Shown here piece after piece: positions 22,617 through 35,077 of a stretch of 64,000 bases of DNA. Under the pieces are notes generated by a model, which worked only from the letters and a program-made list of their open reading frames with translations, was not told the origin of the DNA and did not search any database. Source of the DNA: Ilex aquifolium (Eukaryota; Streptophyta; Magnoliopsida; Aquifoliales; Aquifoliaceae); the NCBI GenBank assembly GCA_951799425.1, contig OX637394.1:16425001-16489000 (forward strand), in the 5' to 3' direction. Position numbers and translations under genes: made by a program. Within the stretch, counting starts at the first letter, position 1, and every line of letters begins with the position of its first letter.

Positions 22617-22998
22617 ACCCGGCGGTGAGCTCTTTCGTTTTTTTTTTTTTTTCCTTTGAATATATGTACGCCACCGGGGACGCAAAGCCCCGTTTTGAAT
22701 TGTAACGCACTTTTCCTCACCAATCAATGGAAATTTCTGTCATTTCGTTTATGCTTTGACTGTGAATGCAATTTCTTCTTTATAGGCGCTCTTTCGTTTT
22801 TTTTTTTTTTTTTTTTTTCGACTGGCTTTGGGTCACTCGCTGTCTTAACTCGGTCTTTGGACTGCTGGGGGCCAAGACCAATAGCATCCCGTTTCCACGA
22901 AGTGGAAGTGAGCTTATAACCATAGGGAAAAGGAAATACTTGGGTGAAGGATGAGTAAACCCCTAAACTGCTGGGCACCACACTATCAGAAACCTCTC

Positions 22999-23694
22999 CT
23001 CAGGGCCGCGCCCCTAACGACCGAGAGCTCGTCTCGTGTTGGATTTGAGAGCGTTGCCTCAATGGTGAGGTCTTATACCCCTCGGGACCATGCCCCTAAC
23101 GACCGAGAGCTCGTCTCGTGTTGGATTTGAGAGCGCTGCCTCAATGGTGAGGTCTTATACCCCTCGGGACCATGCCCCTAACGACCGAGAGCTCGTCTCG
23201 TGTTGGATTTGAGAGCGTTGCCTCAATGGTGAGGTCTTATACCCCTCGAGACCATGCCCCTAACGACCGAGAGCTCGTCTCGTGTTGGATTTGAGAGCGT
23301 TGCCTCAATGGTGAGGTCTTATACCCCTCGGGACCATGCCCCTAACGACCGAGAGCTCGTCTCGTGTTGGATTTGAGAGCGTTGCCTCAATGGTGAGGTC
23401 TTATACCCCTCGGGACCATGCCCCTAACGACCGAGAGTTCGTCTCGTGTTGGATTTGAGAGCGCTGCCTCAATGGTGAGGTCTTATACCCCTCGGGACCA
23501 TGCCCCTAACGACCGAGAGCTCGTCTCGTGTTGGATTTGAGAGCGTTGCCTCAATGGTGAGGTCTTATACCCCTCGGGACCATGCCCCTAACGACCGAGA
23601 GCTCGTCTCGTGTTGGATTTGAGAGCGTTGCCTCAATGGTGAGGTCTTATACCCCTCGGGACCATGCCCCTAACGACCGAGAGCTCGTCTCGTT
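22999..23694. repeat. 82-bp tandem repeat, ~8.5 copies
   Basis: Units start at 22999, 23081, 23163, 23245, 23327, 23409, 23491 and 23573, with a half unit from 23655. They are nearly identical (single-base variants such as gcgttg/gcgctg). The first copy differs most (cagggccgcg). The array sits between the end of pol and the 3' end of the antisense gene, so the two convergent transcripts would meet near it. It has no coding potential that I can support. Confidence 0.95.
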
Positions 23695-23734
23695 GACATC
23701 TGCATTAACAAATTGACAGAATAATGAACTTGTA

Positions 23735-26700
23735 TTAACAAAAATATCTCTTCAGGTTAGATACATTCTAAGGGCGGATTACATCAATGCCATACATATC
23801 CTGTAGCCTATACGCCCCGGTGCCCCCCACTGCAACCACTTTGTAGGGGCCTTCCCAATTAGGTCCGAGTTTACCCTCTGTGGGTTCCCGAGCAGCGCCT
23901 ACTACCTTTCTGAGGACCAAGTCCCCCACCTTAAAATCTCTGAGTCGGATCTTCTTGTGGTGCTGTCTTGATAGTTCTCCTTGGTACTTGGCTAGCTTGA
24001 TGGACGCCAATTCTCTCTTCTCTTCGGCTAAGTCCAGATCTCTGGCGAGCATCTGGTCATTATTCCCCAGATCGAACGCTTGACTCCTGATGGTCGGGAG
24101 CCCGACTTCAAGCGGGATGACAGCCTCCACCCCGTAAGTTAAGGCAAACGACGTTTCCCCTGTTGAAGTCCTCGGTGTCGTCCTATAGGCCCACATCACG
24201 TTGAGCAACTCCTCGGTCCACTTTCCTTTTGCCTTTTCAAGCCTCTTCTTGATCCCTGCCAACACAGTCTTGTTAGAAACCTCTGCTTGCCCATTGCTCT
24301 GGGGGTACGCTGGTGTGGAATAGTAATTACGTATTCCAAACCCCGAGCAAAATTCTCTGAAAGGGCCACTGTTGAATTGAGTGCCGTTGTCCGAGATTAT
24401 AGCTCTGGGAATCCCAAACCGAGTGATAATGTTCCGCCAAACGAATCTCTTTGTCTCGGACTCTCGGATACGGCTCAGGGGCTCGGCTTCGATCCACTTA
24501 GTGAAGTAATCGGTTGCCACCAACAAGAATTTCTTGCCTAAGGGGGCCTTCGGAAGTGGACCCACAATGTCTATTCCCCATTGAGAGAAAGGCCAAGGAC
24601 TAGTCATAAAGTTCAGGTCCCCCGCCGGTTGTCGGATAATGGGGGCGAACTTCTGGCATTTGTCGCATCTTCTCACGTAGCTCTTCGCGTCTCTTTGCAT
24701 ATATGGCCACCAATATCCTTGTGTCACTCATCGGTGTGCAAGGGATCTGCCTCCCGTGTGACTTCCGCATATGCCTTCATGGATTTCATAGAGCAGGGGT
24801 TCCACCTTGTCCTCAGGGACGCAAAGCAGATGGGGACCGGAGAAAGATTTCCTATAAAGTTGCTGATTGCCAGAAATCCAGAACCTAGGGGCCTTGAGCC
24901 TGATCTTTCTGGCTTCCTTGATATCCTCGGGGAGCACGCCTTCTGTCAAGTAGGCAATAATAGGAACCATCCAGACAGTAGTTGACTGCACATGCACCGG
25001 CAACGCTAGCTGGACGTATGTCTCCTCTATACTTGGTTTCTCCCGGTTTTCAATTGTGATACGCCGGGTTACTTCTGAGGCCAATGCCGAGGCCAGGCAA
25101 GCCAGGGCGTCGGCGTGGGTGTTCTGATCTCTTGGAATTTGGGAGATTTCCACCTTTGCAAATTTCTCTATCTTGGCTTTCGCCTTTTGACAGTAAGCTT
25201 TCATTCTCGTATCTCGGACTTCAAAGTCACCATTGATCTGATTCACCACCAGCTGGGAGTCGCAGAAGGCCTGCAGGTGCCTAACTCCGACCGAGTAGGC
25301 AACATCGAGTCCCGCCAGCAGCGCCTCATATTCGGCTTCATTATTGGATGCTTTAAATCCCAATCTGATAGCTCTTTCAATTGTGAATCCTTCTGTACTA
25401 GCTAGTATTACCCCTACTCCTGCCCCCCTTGTGTTCGAGGACCCGTCGACATGCAGGCTCCAGTCAACACCCAAAGCGCCGATCTTTGGCGGGGGCTCGG
25501 CCGCAGAGAACTCGGCGATAAAATCAGCCAGGACTTGCCCCTTAATCGAACTACGGGGTTTGTACCTTATCTCGAATTCACCAAGCTCTACGGCCCACTT
25601 GGCAATTCTGCCTGACAAGTCGGCTCTCTGAAGGATGGGCCTGAGAGGGCGATCAGTCATTACCTCAATGATGTGCGCCTGGAAATAGTGCCTGAGTTTT
25701 CTCGCCGAGACTATCAGCGCAAGGACCAGCTTCTCCATCGGCAGGTACCTTGTCTCGGCGTCAAGCAAGGTCTTACTGACGAAATATACGGGCCTTTGGG
25801 CCCCTTCATATTCCCTTACCAACGCGCCACTAACGGCCTCCTCCGAGACAGACAGGTAGAGGTATAGCGTTTCCTCCGCCACCGGGACGGATAGAGTCGG
25901 AGGACATTTCAGATACTTCTTAACCCCTTCAAGTGCTCGTTCACATTCGTCGTCCCATACCCCCTTCGCCGCACCCTTCAACTTGGCAAAGAATGACTTG
26001 CACTTATCAGAGGATTTAGAAATAAACCGGTTAAGGGCGGCGAGCATCCCAGTTAACTTCTGGATGTCTTTGATAGTCCTAGGAGCCTGGACATTTTGGA
26101 CTGCATGAATCTGGTCGGGGTTAGCTTCGATACCCCTATGGGTCACCAGGTATCCTAGGAACTTCCCCGAGCTTACCCCAAAAGCGCACTTCGATGCATT
26201 GAGCTTCAACCCGTAGCGTCGGAGTATAGAAAACGTGATGCCGAGATCCGCCAGATGATCGGCACTCTCTCTACTCTTTACTAGCATGTCGTCAATGTAC
26301 ACCTTCATGGTCACGCCGAGAAGGTGTTTGAACATTTTGTTCATCAACCGCTGGTAGGTAGCTCCGGCGTTTTTCAACCCAAACGGCATCACAGTATAGC
26401 AATAGATTCCCCGGGGGGTAATAAAGGCTGTCTTCTCTTGGTCCGACTCGTCTAATGGGATTTAGTGATATCCCGCCCGAGCATCCATGAAGGTGATGCG
26501 CTTGTGACCTGCAGTCGCATCTACCAACTGATCAACTTTAGGAAGCGGGTATCCATCTTTGGGACACGCCTTATTCAAGTCGGTGAAATCTACGCAAACC
26601 CGCCATTTACCCTCCTTCTTTTTCGCGCACACCGTGTTAGACAGCCACTCGGGAAACTGGACCTCCCGAATGGTACCCGCCTCTAGTAATTTGTCAATCT

Positions 26701-29251
26701 CCTCCTCCACAGCCTTTGCATGATGCGGAGCCGTTCTTCTTGCCTTTTGCCTTACTGGCTTCACCCTCGGGTTGGCATGGAGTCGATGAGTCATGACCTC
26801 GGGATTGATCCCTGTCATCTCGGAATGAGTCCAAGCAAATATATCGACATTCCGGCGCAGAAAAGAACTCATTTCCTCCCTCTCAGCACCCTCCAATGTG
26901 GATCCTATCAAGAAATATCTCCCCTCATCTTCGGGATTAAGCTGGACCTTGATCAGAGGCTCGGTGGAACGGTCGGCCGGTTCCAGCGCGGGCTCATCTA
27001 CTCCGAGCCGACCAAACTGTGATTGCTATTTGGCCACCACGTCCTCGGGGTTACGGTCTTCAAGTCGGGCTCCCAATCCTGTCTTCATCGCGGCATAGAA
27101 ACAATTTTTGGCGGCCAACTGATCCCCTCGGATCTCCATGATGCCGCGCGGGGTGGGGAACTTTATTTTCTGATGATAGCTGGAGTGGACTGCCCTAATG
27201 GCGTGCAGCCATGTCCTTCCCATAATGGCATTGTATGGGGAATCAGAGTCTATCACCAAAAACTCCACCGGGACCGAAACGATTGCTGCTTGAACCATCA
27301 AACTGACCTTGCCGAGTGGAAGAGCACTCGAGCCGTTGAAACCGACAAGGGGGGTTTGGACAGGCTTCAAGTCCTTGCGGGTTAGGCCCAACTTCCGGAA
27401 GAGGTCGTCGTACATCACCTCGGACGAGCTTCCTGAGTCCACCAGGATCCTCCTCACGTCAAATTTATCGATTCGTAAGGTGATGACAAGTGCATCATCA
27501 TGCGGCAGGGCCACCCCCCCTAAGTCGTCGTCAGAGAAACTAATGGCCTCGTGAACCAGCCGTGGCCTCTTAGTGGACTGTTCTGTCCACTCGCTCTGTT
27601 CGACTTTCAAAGCCTGCGACACTCTCCTGCGTTCTGCTCGGAGGACATTATACGTCGGTCTTTCAACTGTACAGGCATGTATAACGTTAATTACAGGAAC
27701 AACTTCCCGGGGCGACTCCGCCCTCTCCTCAACCACCCTTCGGCGGGGCTTTTGGTCAATGAACTCTCCAAGGTGTCCGTCTCGGACCAATTGTTCAAGG
27801 AATGACTTGTATGCTTTGCAGTCTTCGGTCATATGGCCAAAATCCCTATGGTAGGAACATCTGACTGTTGTGTCTTTCGTAGTCGGGTCGCCTATCATCT
27901 TTGGGGGCCACCTGAAATAAGGCTGGTATCTTATTTTTCTCAACATTCTGTAAATGGGCTCCTTGAAAACCGTGTTAACCCCCTGAAAAGACAAGCGGCT
28001 TGGTGGCGTAATGGGCGCACCCCGAGACTGTGGCTCCCTCTCTTTCTTCCTCGGCATTGCTGCTCTATTCTCGGGAACGGTGGCCTCTTCCTCGACTCGA
28101 GCATACTTGTCTATGCGCGCCATTAAGTCCCTCATGTCCCCAGGACCCCTCTTAGTAAGGGACCGGTAAAGGCCGGTGTCCCGGGACAATCCTAGCCGAA
28201 AAGACGCAGCAGCCATCGCTTCCGAGCACGCATCCACCTCATTAACCTCCTCCCAGTATCGTATGGCATACTGTCGGAGGGACTCCCCGTTCCTCCTCCT
28301 AAGGGTGAGCAGGGCGCCGATGTCTTTCGGCTTCTTGGTGCTGGTGATGAACCGCGCCTTGAAGAGCTCGGCCATCTGCTTCCAACACTCAATGCTTTCC
28401 GGGGCCAAACTTTCATACCACTTCATAGCGGTATCCCCCAGACTCATGGGGAAGACCCGGCATAACACCCTCTGGTCAGTGTCATAAATCGACATCAGTT
28501 GTTTGTAATGCCGAAGGTGACTCTCAGGATCGGTCCTCCCATCGTACGCCTTGAACCGGCGGACGGCAAACTTCCTCGGCATTTCAGTTTCTCTGATGGA
28601 ACGCACAAACGGAGAGGATATCTGCTCGTCATCCCCCCTGGGTTGCGGTCCTCTGTGCACATCACCCTCGAGCTTTCCCGGGTACTTGGCCTCTCTAGGC
28701 CTCCTTGCGGTAGATTCTGTCTGGGACTCCGTGGATAAGACATCTCGAGGAATCCCTCGGCGGAGGTCCCACCATGAAAGGCTTGCTCCCCGGCGGATTT
28801 CCCCGGGCCCTTCTTCGGGTGCATGCCTCTGCCGTTTTCGCAGACCTTGTCTTTCGGCTAAGCGCCCGCGCCGATTTCTCACGGGGGTCTCAGGCCTCGT
28901 TCTCCTGGATTCTTGTCGGCTGGGGCTCCGATCGAAAGGTTCTCGGGTGTGCCAACTGGCGTTTGCTGATTGCTCGAACTCTCTCAGTCTACGCCGCACC
29001 TTGGCGTTGTCTCTCTCTAGTTCTCTCATGCGTTCCCCCATACGTTCCTCCACCATCTCAACGATGTCACGGGCCGAGGGGATTTGCCCCCCTGGTCCCT
29101 GATCCATGAGGAACGTTCGTTGGGAAGAACGTTCAACCCCAGCTGACTGGCGCGCTGGGCTTTCTTCTCTAACCAGTGGGAGGCGTATAGCCCCTACGTT
29201 CCTCGCGTGCAAGCTCCCTATCCCCTCCCCTTGGGATCGAGTATTCACCAT
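23735..29251 (-). pseudogene. Gypsy-1 gag-pro-pol polyprotein, one frame with four stop codons
   Basis: The frame starts at the ATG at 29251 (MVNTRSQ) and runs 1,839 codons to TAA at 23735-23737. Gag is followed by a CX2HX4HX4C knuckle (C-SY-H-RDFG-H-MTED-C). The aspartic protease (DSGSSSEVMYDD, ~27430) comes next. The reverse transcriptase has 'TFMDARAGY' and YIDD at ~26300, then RNase H. A second RNase H-like domain follows ('HVDGSSNTRGAGVGVIL'), then integrase with an HHCC finger ('CDKCQKF') and DDE residues ('GIDIVGPL', 'ISDNGTQF', 'NGQAEV'). No chromodomain is seen. In-frame stops lie at 27026 (TAG), 26462 (TAA), 24728 (TGA) and 23768 (TAG); there is no frameshift. The TAG at 27026 lies between protease and RT and could be a readthrough site. 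The TAA inside the RT would be fatal. Confidence 0.92.
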
Positions 29252-29280
29252 GATGTAACCGCTACAAAAGAAAGGTTGTT

Positions 29281-29303
29281 TGTTCCCACAGACGGCGCCA
29301 AAT
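29281..29303 (-). other. Gypsy-1 primer-binding site
   Basis: Directly inside the 5' LTR, the minus strand reads ttTGGCGCCGTCTGTGGGAA. The same site follows the gypsy-2 5' LTR at 39947-39968. TGGCGCC-type sites are usual for Tat/Athila elements; I do not assign the tRNA. Confidence 0.75.
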
Positions 29304-30068
29304 TGCACGGGATAATTCCTGCAATCAATATCGAGTAGCGGCTGGGCTGATAGCGGACCCTGAAACAATCACAAGGTTAGGAAAAAGGGAGCCAGGCGCA
29401 CGCCCGGCTTATCCCCTCCGAAGCTTTAGTTAGTAAGGATGGGAGAAAGCTCTCCTTCTGTGAATTCTGGATAGATTTTGCGTACCTTTGCTCATTGTTC
29501 TGAGGAGTATTTATACACAAACCTGTAATGATTGCTCTGACACTGGGGTTGTCTCAGCAATCAATACCTGTTGCCATTACTCATATGTAATGAGTGATTT
29601 TTACCTAGATTCCCGCGCCATCAATGCTCGGCGGGGGGATATCCAACCTCGGGGCAACGCCGAGTTCATCAGGCTATCAAGGCACTTGAGTGCCTATGAA
29701 CGGTGTCTGACGCCTACACCCGAGTACTCGGTGTTTAGGGGCACTCGGCCCTATGTGAGAACTCGGCATCACAGTCATTAATGCATCCACTCATCACTGT
29801 CAGTTTGGGTCTTCGAGGATGCAGAGGCGCATTTAATGCTGTCTAAGTCACTCACGTCTTCATAAATGCTGGGTCATATCTCATTAATTGCTGGTGTCAG
29901 AGGTTCATTCCTGACTCCATGGAACAGCGCCTTCTCGGCTCCTGCTTACTACTCGGCGTATTCCCTTGTACTCGGCGTATTCCCTTGTACTCGGCTCCTG
30001 CACTCCGTAACGGCTTCATTTGTACACGTGTCGCCTTGGGGCCTGCCGAGCCGTCTCGATTCCCTCCA
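29304..30068 (-). repeat. Gypsy-1 5' LTR
   Basis: 765 bp, same ends as 19293-20057 and differing at four positions, all transitions. The TATAAATA (minus) at 29508-29515 is the likely gag-pol promoter. Confidence 0.93.
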
Positions 30069-30640
30069 CCAACATAAAGACATAACCCGAAGTGCTTCTT
30101 CTATCATCTTGATCTCCAGCATAATCACTATCAGTGAAGCCTATCAAGTTTGATCTTTCTCCCTTCTTGTAGAACAACCCAAAATCCATAATACCTCGCA
30201 AGTACCGAAAGATCCTGTTGGCAGCTAGAAGATGTGAGTCGGTAGGATTCTCCATGTATCGGCAAATGAGATTTACATAATACATTATGTCTGGCCTTGT
30301 TGCTGTCAAACACATTAAACTCCCCACAATTTGCTTATAAAGTGTGCCATCAACCTCCTTTCCTTCATGATCTTTAGTTAGCTTCAAACCAAACTCTGTT
30401 GGTGTGCTCACAGAATTGCAATTCGTCATCTGAAACCTATCTAAAATCTCTTGCATATATTTCTTTTGAGAAATAAATATTCCAGCAACAGATTGAACCA
30501 CTTCAATACCAACAAAGTAGTGCATCATTCCAAGATCGGACATTTCAAATTCAGTCATCATGGACTTCTTAAATGATTCAAACATAGCACTATCATTTCC
30601 AGTATAGATCAAATCATCAATTGTAAACCACCACATTCGT
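30069..30640 (-). pseudogene. Copia reverse transcriptase C-terminus and RNase H N-terminus
   Basis: The minus strand reads 'DDLIYTGND' (just after the RT active site, whose preceding residues are degenerate), 'MSDLGMMHYFVGIEV', 'ATRPDIMYYVNLICRYM' and 'GFTDSDYAGDQDDRRSTSGYVFML', the usual copia RT/RNase H order. It is cut at its upstream side near 30640 by an unrelated LTR and split from its C-terminus by gypsy-1. Confidence 0.88.
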
Positions 30641-32724
30641 ATCATTATATAGTAATATGATTATGTTTTGAAATGCTAATATATGTAATGATGTAAGCAT
30701 GAATTATATAGGTTGTAAAAGTAGAAGTTAGGAAGTGTTTCGAAGTTAAAACACATTTTTTTAGAACTTGGGTAGAAAGAATTTTAGACACTACCTTAGT
30801 GTTTGGATCATAAAATTTTATCCTGATGTCCGTTTGATCTGAAATTTTGAGACTTCTAGGGCTACAAAAGTGTATTTCAAGAAAATTTTCCAAATCAATC
30901 TCTAAATAGGCTAAAACTTCTTTGGAAGTTTCAGCAAAAACAAGAAATCCGTTCGAATGTGAATCGACGTTCGAACGACAGTTCGTTCCAGTACTTTTGT
31001 CTGATGGAAAAATAAAAGTACTGGGAGCAACTAACGTTCGAACGCCAATGACGTTCGAACGTGAGTTACGAATCTGAGTTTCAGAAATCGCGCACAGGAG
31101 ACCATTTCTCACCTTATAAATACATAAGGATGCCTCTCTTTGCATCATTTCAACATTTCTAACCCTAGAAAGTCTTAGAGAGGAAGAAAGGAAAAGAAAA
31201 ACACAAAATCAAGGAAGATTTTCACATTGAAGTGGATCAAATCTCAAGTTCTTCATACAAAACTAAGAAAGAAGGTAGGGATTTCTTCTCACTCTTGTTC
31301 ATTGAGGCTAGGGCTTATATATGTATATGTTTTGACTCTAAATCTTAGATATATGTTATGGAATCATTATTTCTTGATACTCCTGTAAAGATTACCATGT
31401 TTTGAAGGAAGTTATGGTGTAATAGCCATAAAATCTCTTTCTCTTGTCTTGAAAACCCTAGTTTTCAAGAAAAATAGGGTTTTCTATAAATTTTCATTTG
31501 ATCTTGATTTCTAAAGTCCCATTCTTGATTAAATCATGTTTTCATCCGATACTTGTTCTTGTTCCAAGAAATTATGGTTTTGGCAAAATCCTAAAATTTC
31601 TATATCAAGATTGTGAAGGTTTTATTGATATGATCTCTTGCATATTTTAATTCTTTTGTTATTGTAGTATATTGAGAGTTGTACAATTGTGATACTTGAA
31701 TTATTAAGGAAATTGTGAGTTATTAAGATTGTGGTTGTTGAGAAAATGTTGGTTTTATCTCTTGTATGGTTTGTTGTGACGGACTTGAATTGCTTTCGAG
31801 AGCTGCTGTAGAGTGTTAGAAGTTAGTCTATCCCAGTGGGGGTGAGATGGTTTTCTAACACTTGTAATGGATTGTTGTTTGTGAGAGCAACCACTATTGT
31901 TCACGTAGGTTCGAGGCTGAGGGATGGTATACCTTTCCTGGAAAGGATTCGTTAATGCCGAGGGAGACGGTATACGCCCTTCCTAAAGTGTCTGTGATGT
32001 GCCATGCGGGGAATGATTGAGATTGTGTGATTGTGATGGGTGAACGAGGTAAAATCGTTGTGTAAATTCCTGAGAAACAACCAACATACATGAGAATATG
32101 GAATGATGTTATTGAATTATTTATGGATTGCTTTAATTTCTTGTAAGTTTATTCCTGTCATTGATTTACTGTATTCCGTACACTTGAGATCATTACAACT
32201 ATCATGGTTTTATTCTCAAAATTTATATATGTTATTTTTCAAAAGAGACTTGTCATCTTTTATTTGTTTTAAAACCTTGTTCGAGTTTGGGAGGATGTTG
32301 CTACAGAGCTTAGTGCTTACCCCCTACAAACAATATATTTTTCAGATTATAGTTTAGAGGAGGAGCTCAGAGTTGATGAGCAGATAGCTTGGGAAACTCA
32401 ATTGGATGGAAGCGTGGATCCCGAGAGGAACGTATAGAGTTGTTCTCTTTATGTCCTAGACTAGGAGAGGATTTTGAGACAATGTATAGATGATATTTTA
32501 TTTATTCCGTTGCAAGATAATAGTTGATTTTTGATGTACTTGTCATAGTGTGGCGTATTCTTTTGGATGTAATGGCCATGATTTGACATATTCTTTTGGA
32601 TGATGTTATAGATATTGTGCATGATGAATGAAATTTTCTTTACTTATGGAAATTTTTAGTTGTTCTCCTGATGTGAATGGTTTTAGATAATAATGTCGTC
32701 CAAGGGGGATTTTGGGGCGTTACA
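30641..32724 (+). mobile_element. 5'-truncated LTR of a chromovirus-like gypsy element
   Basis: It ends ttttggggcgttaca, exactly like the solo LTR at 46799-49007. From about 30720 it is collinear with that LTR ('gaagttaggaagtgt', 'gctacaaaagtgtat', 'aaccctagaaa', 'aggctagggct', 'gagtttgggaggat'). The first ~250 bp of the LTR are missing. It has a palindrome array (30951-31061) and TATAAATA at 31115-31122. A primer-binding site and gag follow. Confidence 0.85.
30951..31061. repeat. Array of four CGTTCGAACG palindromes in LTR U3
   Basis: ACGTTCGAACG occurs at 30967-30977, 31034-31044 and 31051-31061, with a degenerate copy (GTTCGAAT) at 30951. The array ends 54 bp before TATAAATA. Confidence 0.8.
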
Positions 32725-32728
32725 GGTT

Positions 32729-32740
32729 TGGTATCAGAGC
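32729..32740 (+). other. Primer-binding site, initiator Met-tRNA type
   Basis: TGGTATCAGAGC, complementary to the 3' end of plant initiator methionine tRNA, starts four bases after the LTR end. This is the common primer of chromovirus and copia elements. Confidence 0.85.
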
Positions 32741-32899
32741 CTAGGAATTAGGTCTTACATGGGAGTTGTAGGTTATGGATTACCACTAGTGAAGTAGAAT
32801 TAGGTTGAATGAAGTTGTTGATTTAAATTTTACACAAGTCTTATGCTTTAAATTAAAGTGATAGTTAGGGTGTCTTGTACATCAAAGAAACTAAATTGT

Positions 32900-33200
32900 G
32901 AATTGATGTGTAGGATAGAGGGTGGACGTGGACGTGGGGGTGGGGGTGGTCGTGGAGGCCAAGCAAACCCACCACCTCCAGATGCCATGAATGGCATTTA
33001 TCAATGCCTAAGGGAGCTAACCACTTTGGTACAACACCAAAATGGAAATAACAACCATAACGGTGGGGTTCATCCCTTAGCTCAGGAACCGGGCAACGGG
33101 GACGAAAATTGAAGGATGATAGTTCTTCAAGAATTCTTGAGGCAACGTCCACCTACTTTCCAAGGAAGCTCTCACCTTTTGGATGCGGATAAGTAGATTC
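32900..33200 (+). pseudogene. Chromovirus-like gag, first part only
   Basis: The plus strand reads a Gly/Arg-rich start ('IEGGRGRGGGGGRGGQANPPPP'), 'CLRELTTLVQHQNGN' and, after a stop near 33110, 'FLRQRPPTFQGSSHLLDADK', the start of a gypsy Gag domain. It is cut near 33205 where duplicated segment copy B begins. Two in-frame stops are seen. Confidence 0.7.
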
Positions 33201-33559
33201 GCCGAGAGCTCTGCCACTTGAGGGTCCCATCTATGATTCTCCCACTGTCCCCTGACATATTCTACATACATACATGCCTCCCTACACTTAAGGTTGGACT
33301 TTGGGGGCCAATGCATTAATGAGGATGAGAGAGAAGGAAGGAGTCTAGGGAGTTGTAGGCTAGGCTTGTCCTAGCCTATCCAAGCCATCAACTTAGCCCC
33401 CATTGATGGGAGACCTGCACACATAGGCTATAGGAGCCTCATGGACGAAAATGCAAATGAGGCACACCATTGTAGACCAATATACAACATTGTAGAGAGA
33501 GAAGCTCAAGGAAGAAAACATAGTTTTAGAGAGAAAAGTTTGATTTTTGTATTTTTCTT

Positions 33560-35077
33560 ACCCATTTCACTTGTAGTCAACTACATTTTTCTTACCCACC
33601 ATAGCGAAAAGAATGCCAAGATTATCCTCCAACCATTCGGGGTCAACGTCCTTGGAGCCAGTGATAGGTGCCCTAGAATCCGACAGATGGGTCTAGGTAT
33701 GGGAAACCTCAACTCTGCCTCTAAGACGTCCTCGTAAAGAACAATCTCTCCTGAGGAGTCATAACACGCCGGCTTATCCCCCTCGGCCCGATGACACATA
33801 ATAGCAAGAGGAATACGGTACGAAGATATGATGCGAGCAATCTCATCATCATAATTTATGGAACTAAATATGAAGGTCACCTTCGAACTGTCATCGTCGG
33901 TGGTCCCCTTGCCTCGCTGTGAGCCTTGTGTGGTATTCTTTTTCAGGCCTTTGTTTGAGTGGACACCTATGAAAATCGAGAACAATGTGAGAAGGGAGGG
34001 TGCCAAAGATATCAGCAAAAAGTAAAGTTTAGGCCAAATCATCTTACCCGCTTGAAAGGCGTCTGCTCGTTACTTTCTAACACCTGATAATTGCCCGAAG
34101 TCCAGCTCAGTACTGACGCCAGAGGTAGTGGGTAGCGCCTCAGTGCTTACGCCAGCAGCGCCAGTGCCGGCGATACCGACACTAGCCACGAGAGATGCTT
34201 TGACACTGCTTATCCTACCTTGTCTGCCATTCCTATGGGCGCCGCCCTCTTGCATGCCACCCGAGGCTTCGACCTCTCTGCTGCTAGCACCCGCGCCTAG
34301 GGCGCCGCCCACCTGTACGACATGCCTGACGTCGCCTGTACCCAAGATGTCGCCTTTCCCGCCTCTGTTGGCGTCGCCCAGTCCACTGACGGAGCCTTCA
34401 GCCTCTTTGTTTTTGATGTGCATGATGCAAATGCCGAAGCCTGTGCTACCAGCAGCGTTGCCCGCCTTACCTGGATTGCACCCCTTAATTCCAATGCCAT
34501 AGGCGTCGCCTACACTCCAGCCTACTTCAGCGCCTTCAGTGAAATTGGCATCGCTTTTGGCACAACAAGTGCTGCCTTCATCAAGATCGCAGGCTCTGCC
34601 TCCATCAAGGCCATAGGCATCGCCCAGCCAGATCGCATCGCCCAATTGCTCTTGTGCGCCCATACTTAGCCTCTTAAAGGCGTCACCCCTGTCCCCCTTG
34701 CGTTGGGCGTCGTCGCCTTCCACGTAACCCAGTCTGTTCCACTGGTGTTGCCCTCCAACGCAGCACGTGAGGCGCTGCCCTCCAACGCAGCATGTGAGGC
34801 GCCACCTGCGCAGCCAAGGGAGCCTCTAGGGATGTCACTTGCCCAATCCATTCCAGCGTCGCCCCTTGCGCCCAGCCAATGTCGCCTAAGCCTGGCACAA
34901 ATGGCCGCCTTGCAATTGCCCTTGCCTAATGCCATCTTGCCCCTTCCATTGGCGCCGCCAGCCGCAATGCCTCCATAGGTCTGGCCTTGCTTCTTCTTCG
35001 TTGTGGCTTCCTCCATGGAGCTCTTCTTCAAGGATATTTCCCTGGCCTCCATAATCCTTGTCCTTAGTCTTACCCAA
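33560..35077 (-). pseudogene. Antisense ORF remnant of a Tat gypsy element (copy B)
   Basis: Better preserved than copy A. 35052-34666 is a Gly/Ala-rich N-terminus, 34723-34070 a long Gly/Asp-rich repetitive stretch, and 34042-33581 the domain with 'IISSYRIPLAIMCHRAEGDKPACYDSSGEIVLYEDVLEAELRF' and 'LTPNGWRIILAFFSLW'. The gypsy-2 antisense ORF has the counterparts 'YRIPLTVSCRRAEEGEFACDDSSGDIVIYEEMLEAGLRF' and 'RLAPNG', so they are the same family. Frame changes separate the pieces. Confidence 0.7.

Larger units (their letters stand above)
19293..30068 (-). mobile_element. Gypsy-1: complete Tat-lineage Ty3/gypsy element (10,776 bp)
   Basis: Complete minus-strand LTR retrotransposon with 765-bp LTRs at both ends and an exact 5-bp target duplication CCAAC (19288-19292 and 30069-30073) inside a copia RNase H. 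The two LTRs differ at four positions by eye (99.5% identical), so it is young. Order on the minus strand: 5' LTR (30068-29304), primer-binding site, gag-protease-RT-RNase H-second RNase H-integrase (29251-23735), an 82-bp tandem array, an antisense spliced gene (20406-22616, plus strand), polypurine tract, 3' LTR (20057-19293). A second RNase H domain and an extra ORF after pol mark the Tat lineage. The GC content is visibly higher than in the host flanks. Confidence 0.95.

Noticed and set aside
22999-23694. Regular repeat resembling a CRISPR-like or satellite array
   Set aside because: The unit is 82 bp throughout with no variable spacers, and it lies within a plant retrotransposon. It is a simple tandem repeat.
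29252-29368. Extension of gypsy-1 gag into the LTR ('MFQGPLSAQPLLDIDC')
   Set aside because: This reading crosses the LTR end and the primer-binding site. The first Met after the primer-binding site (29251) is the sensible Gag start.
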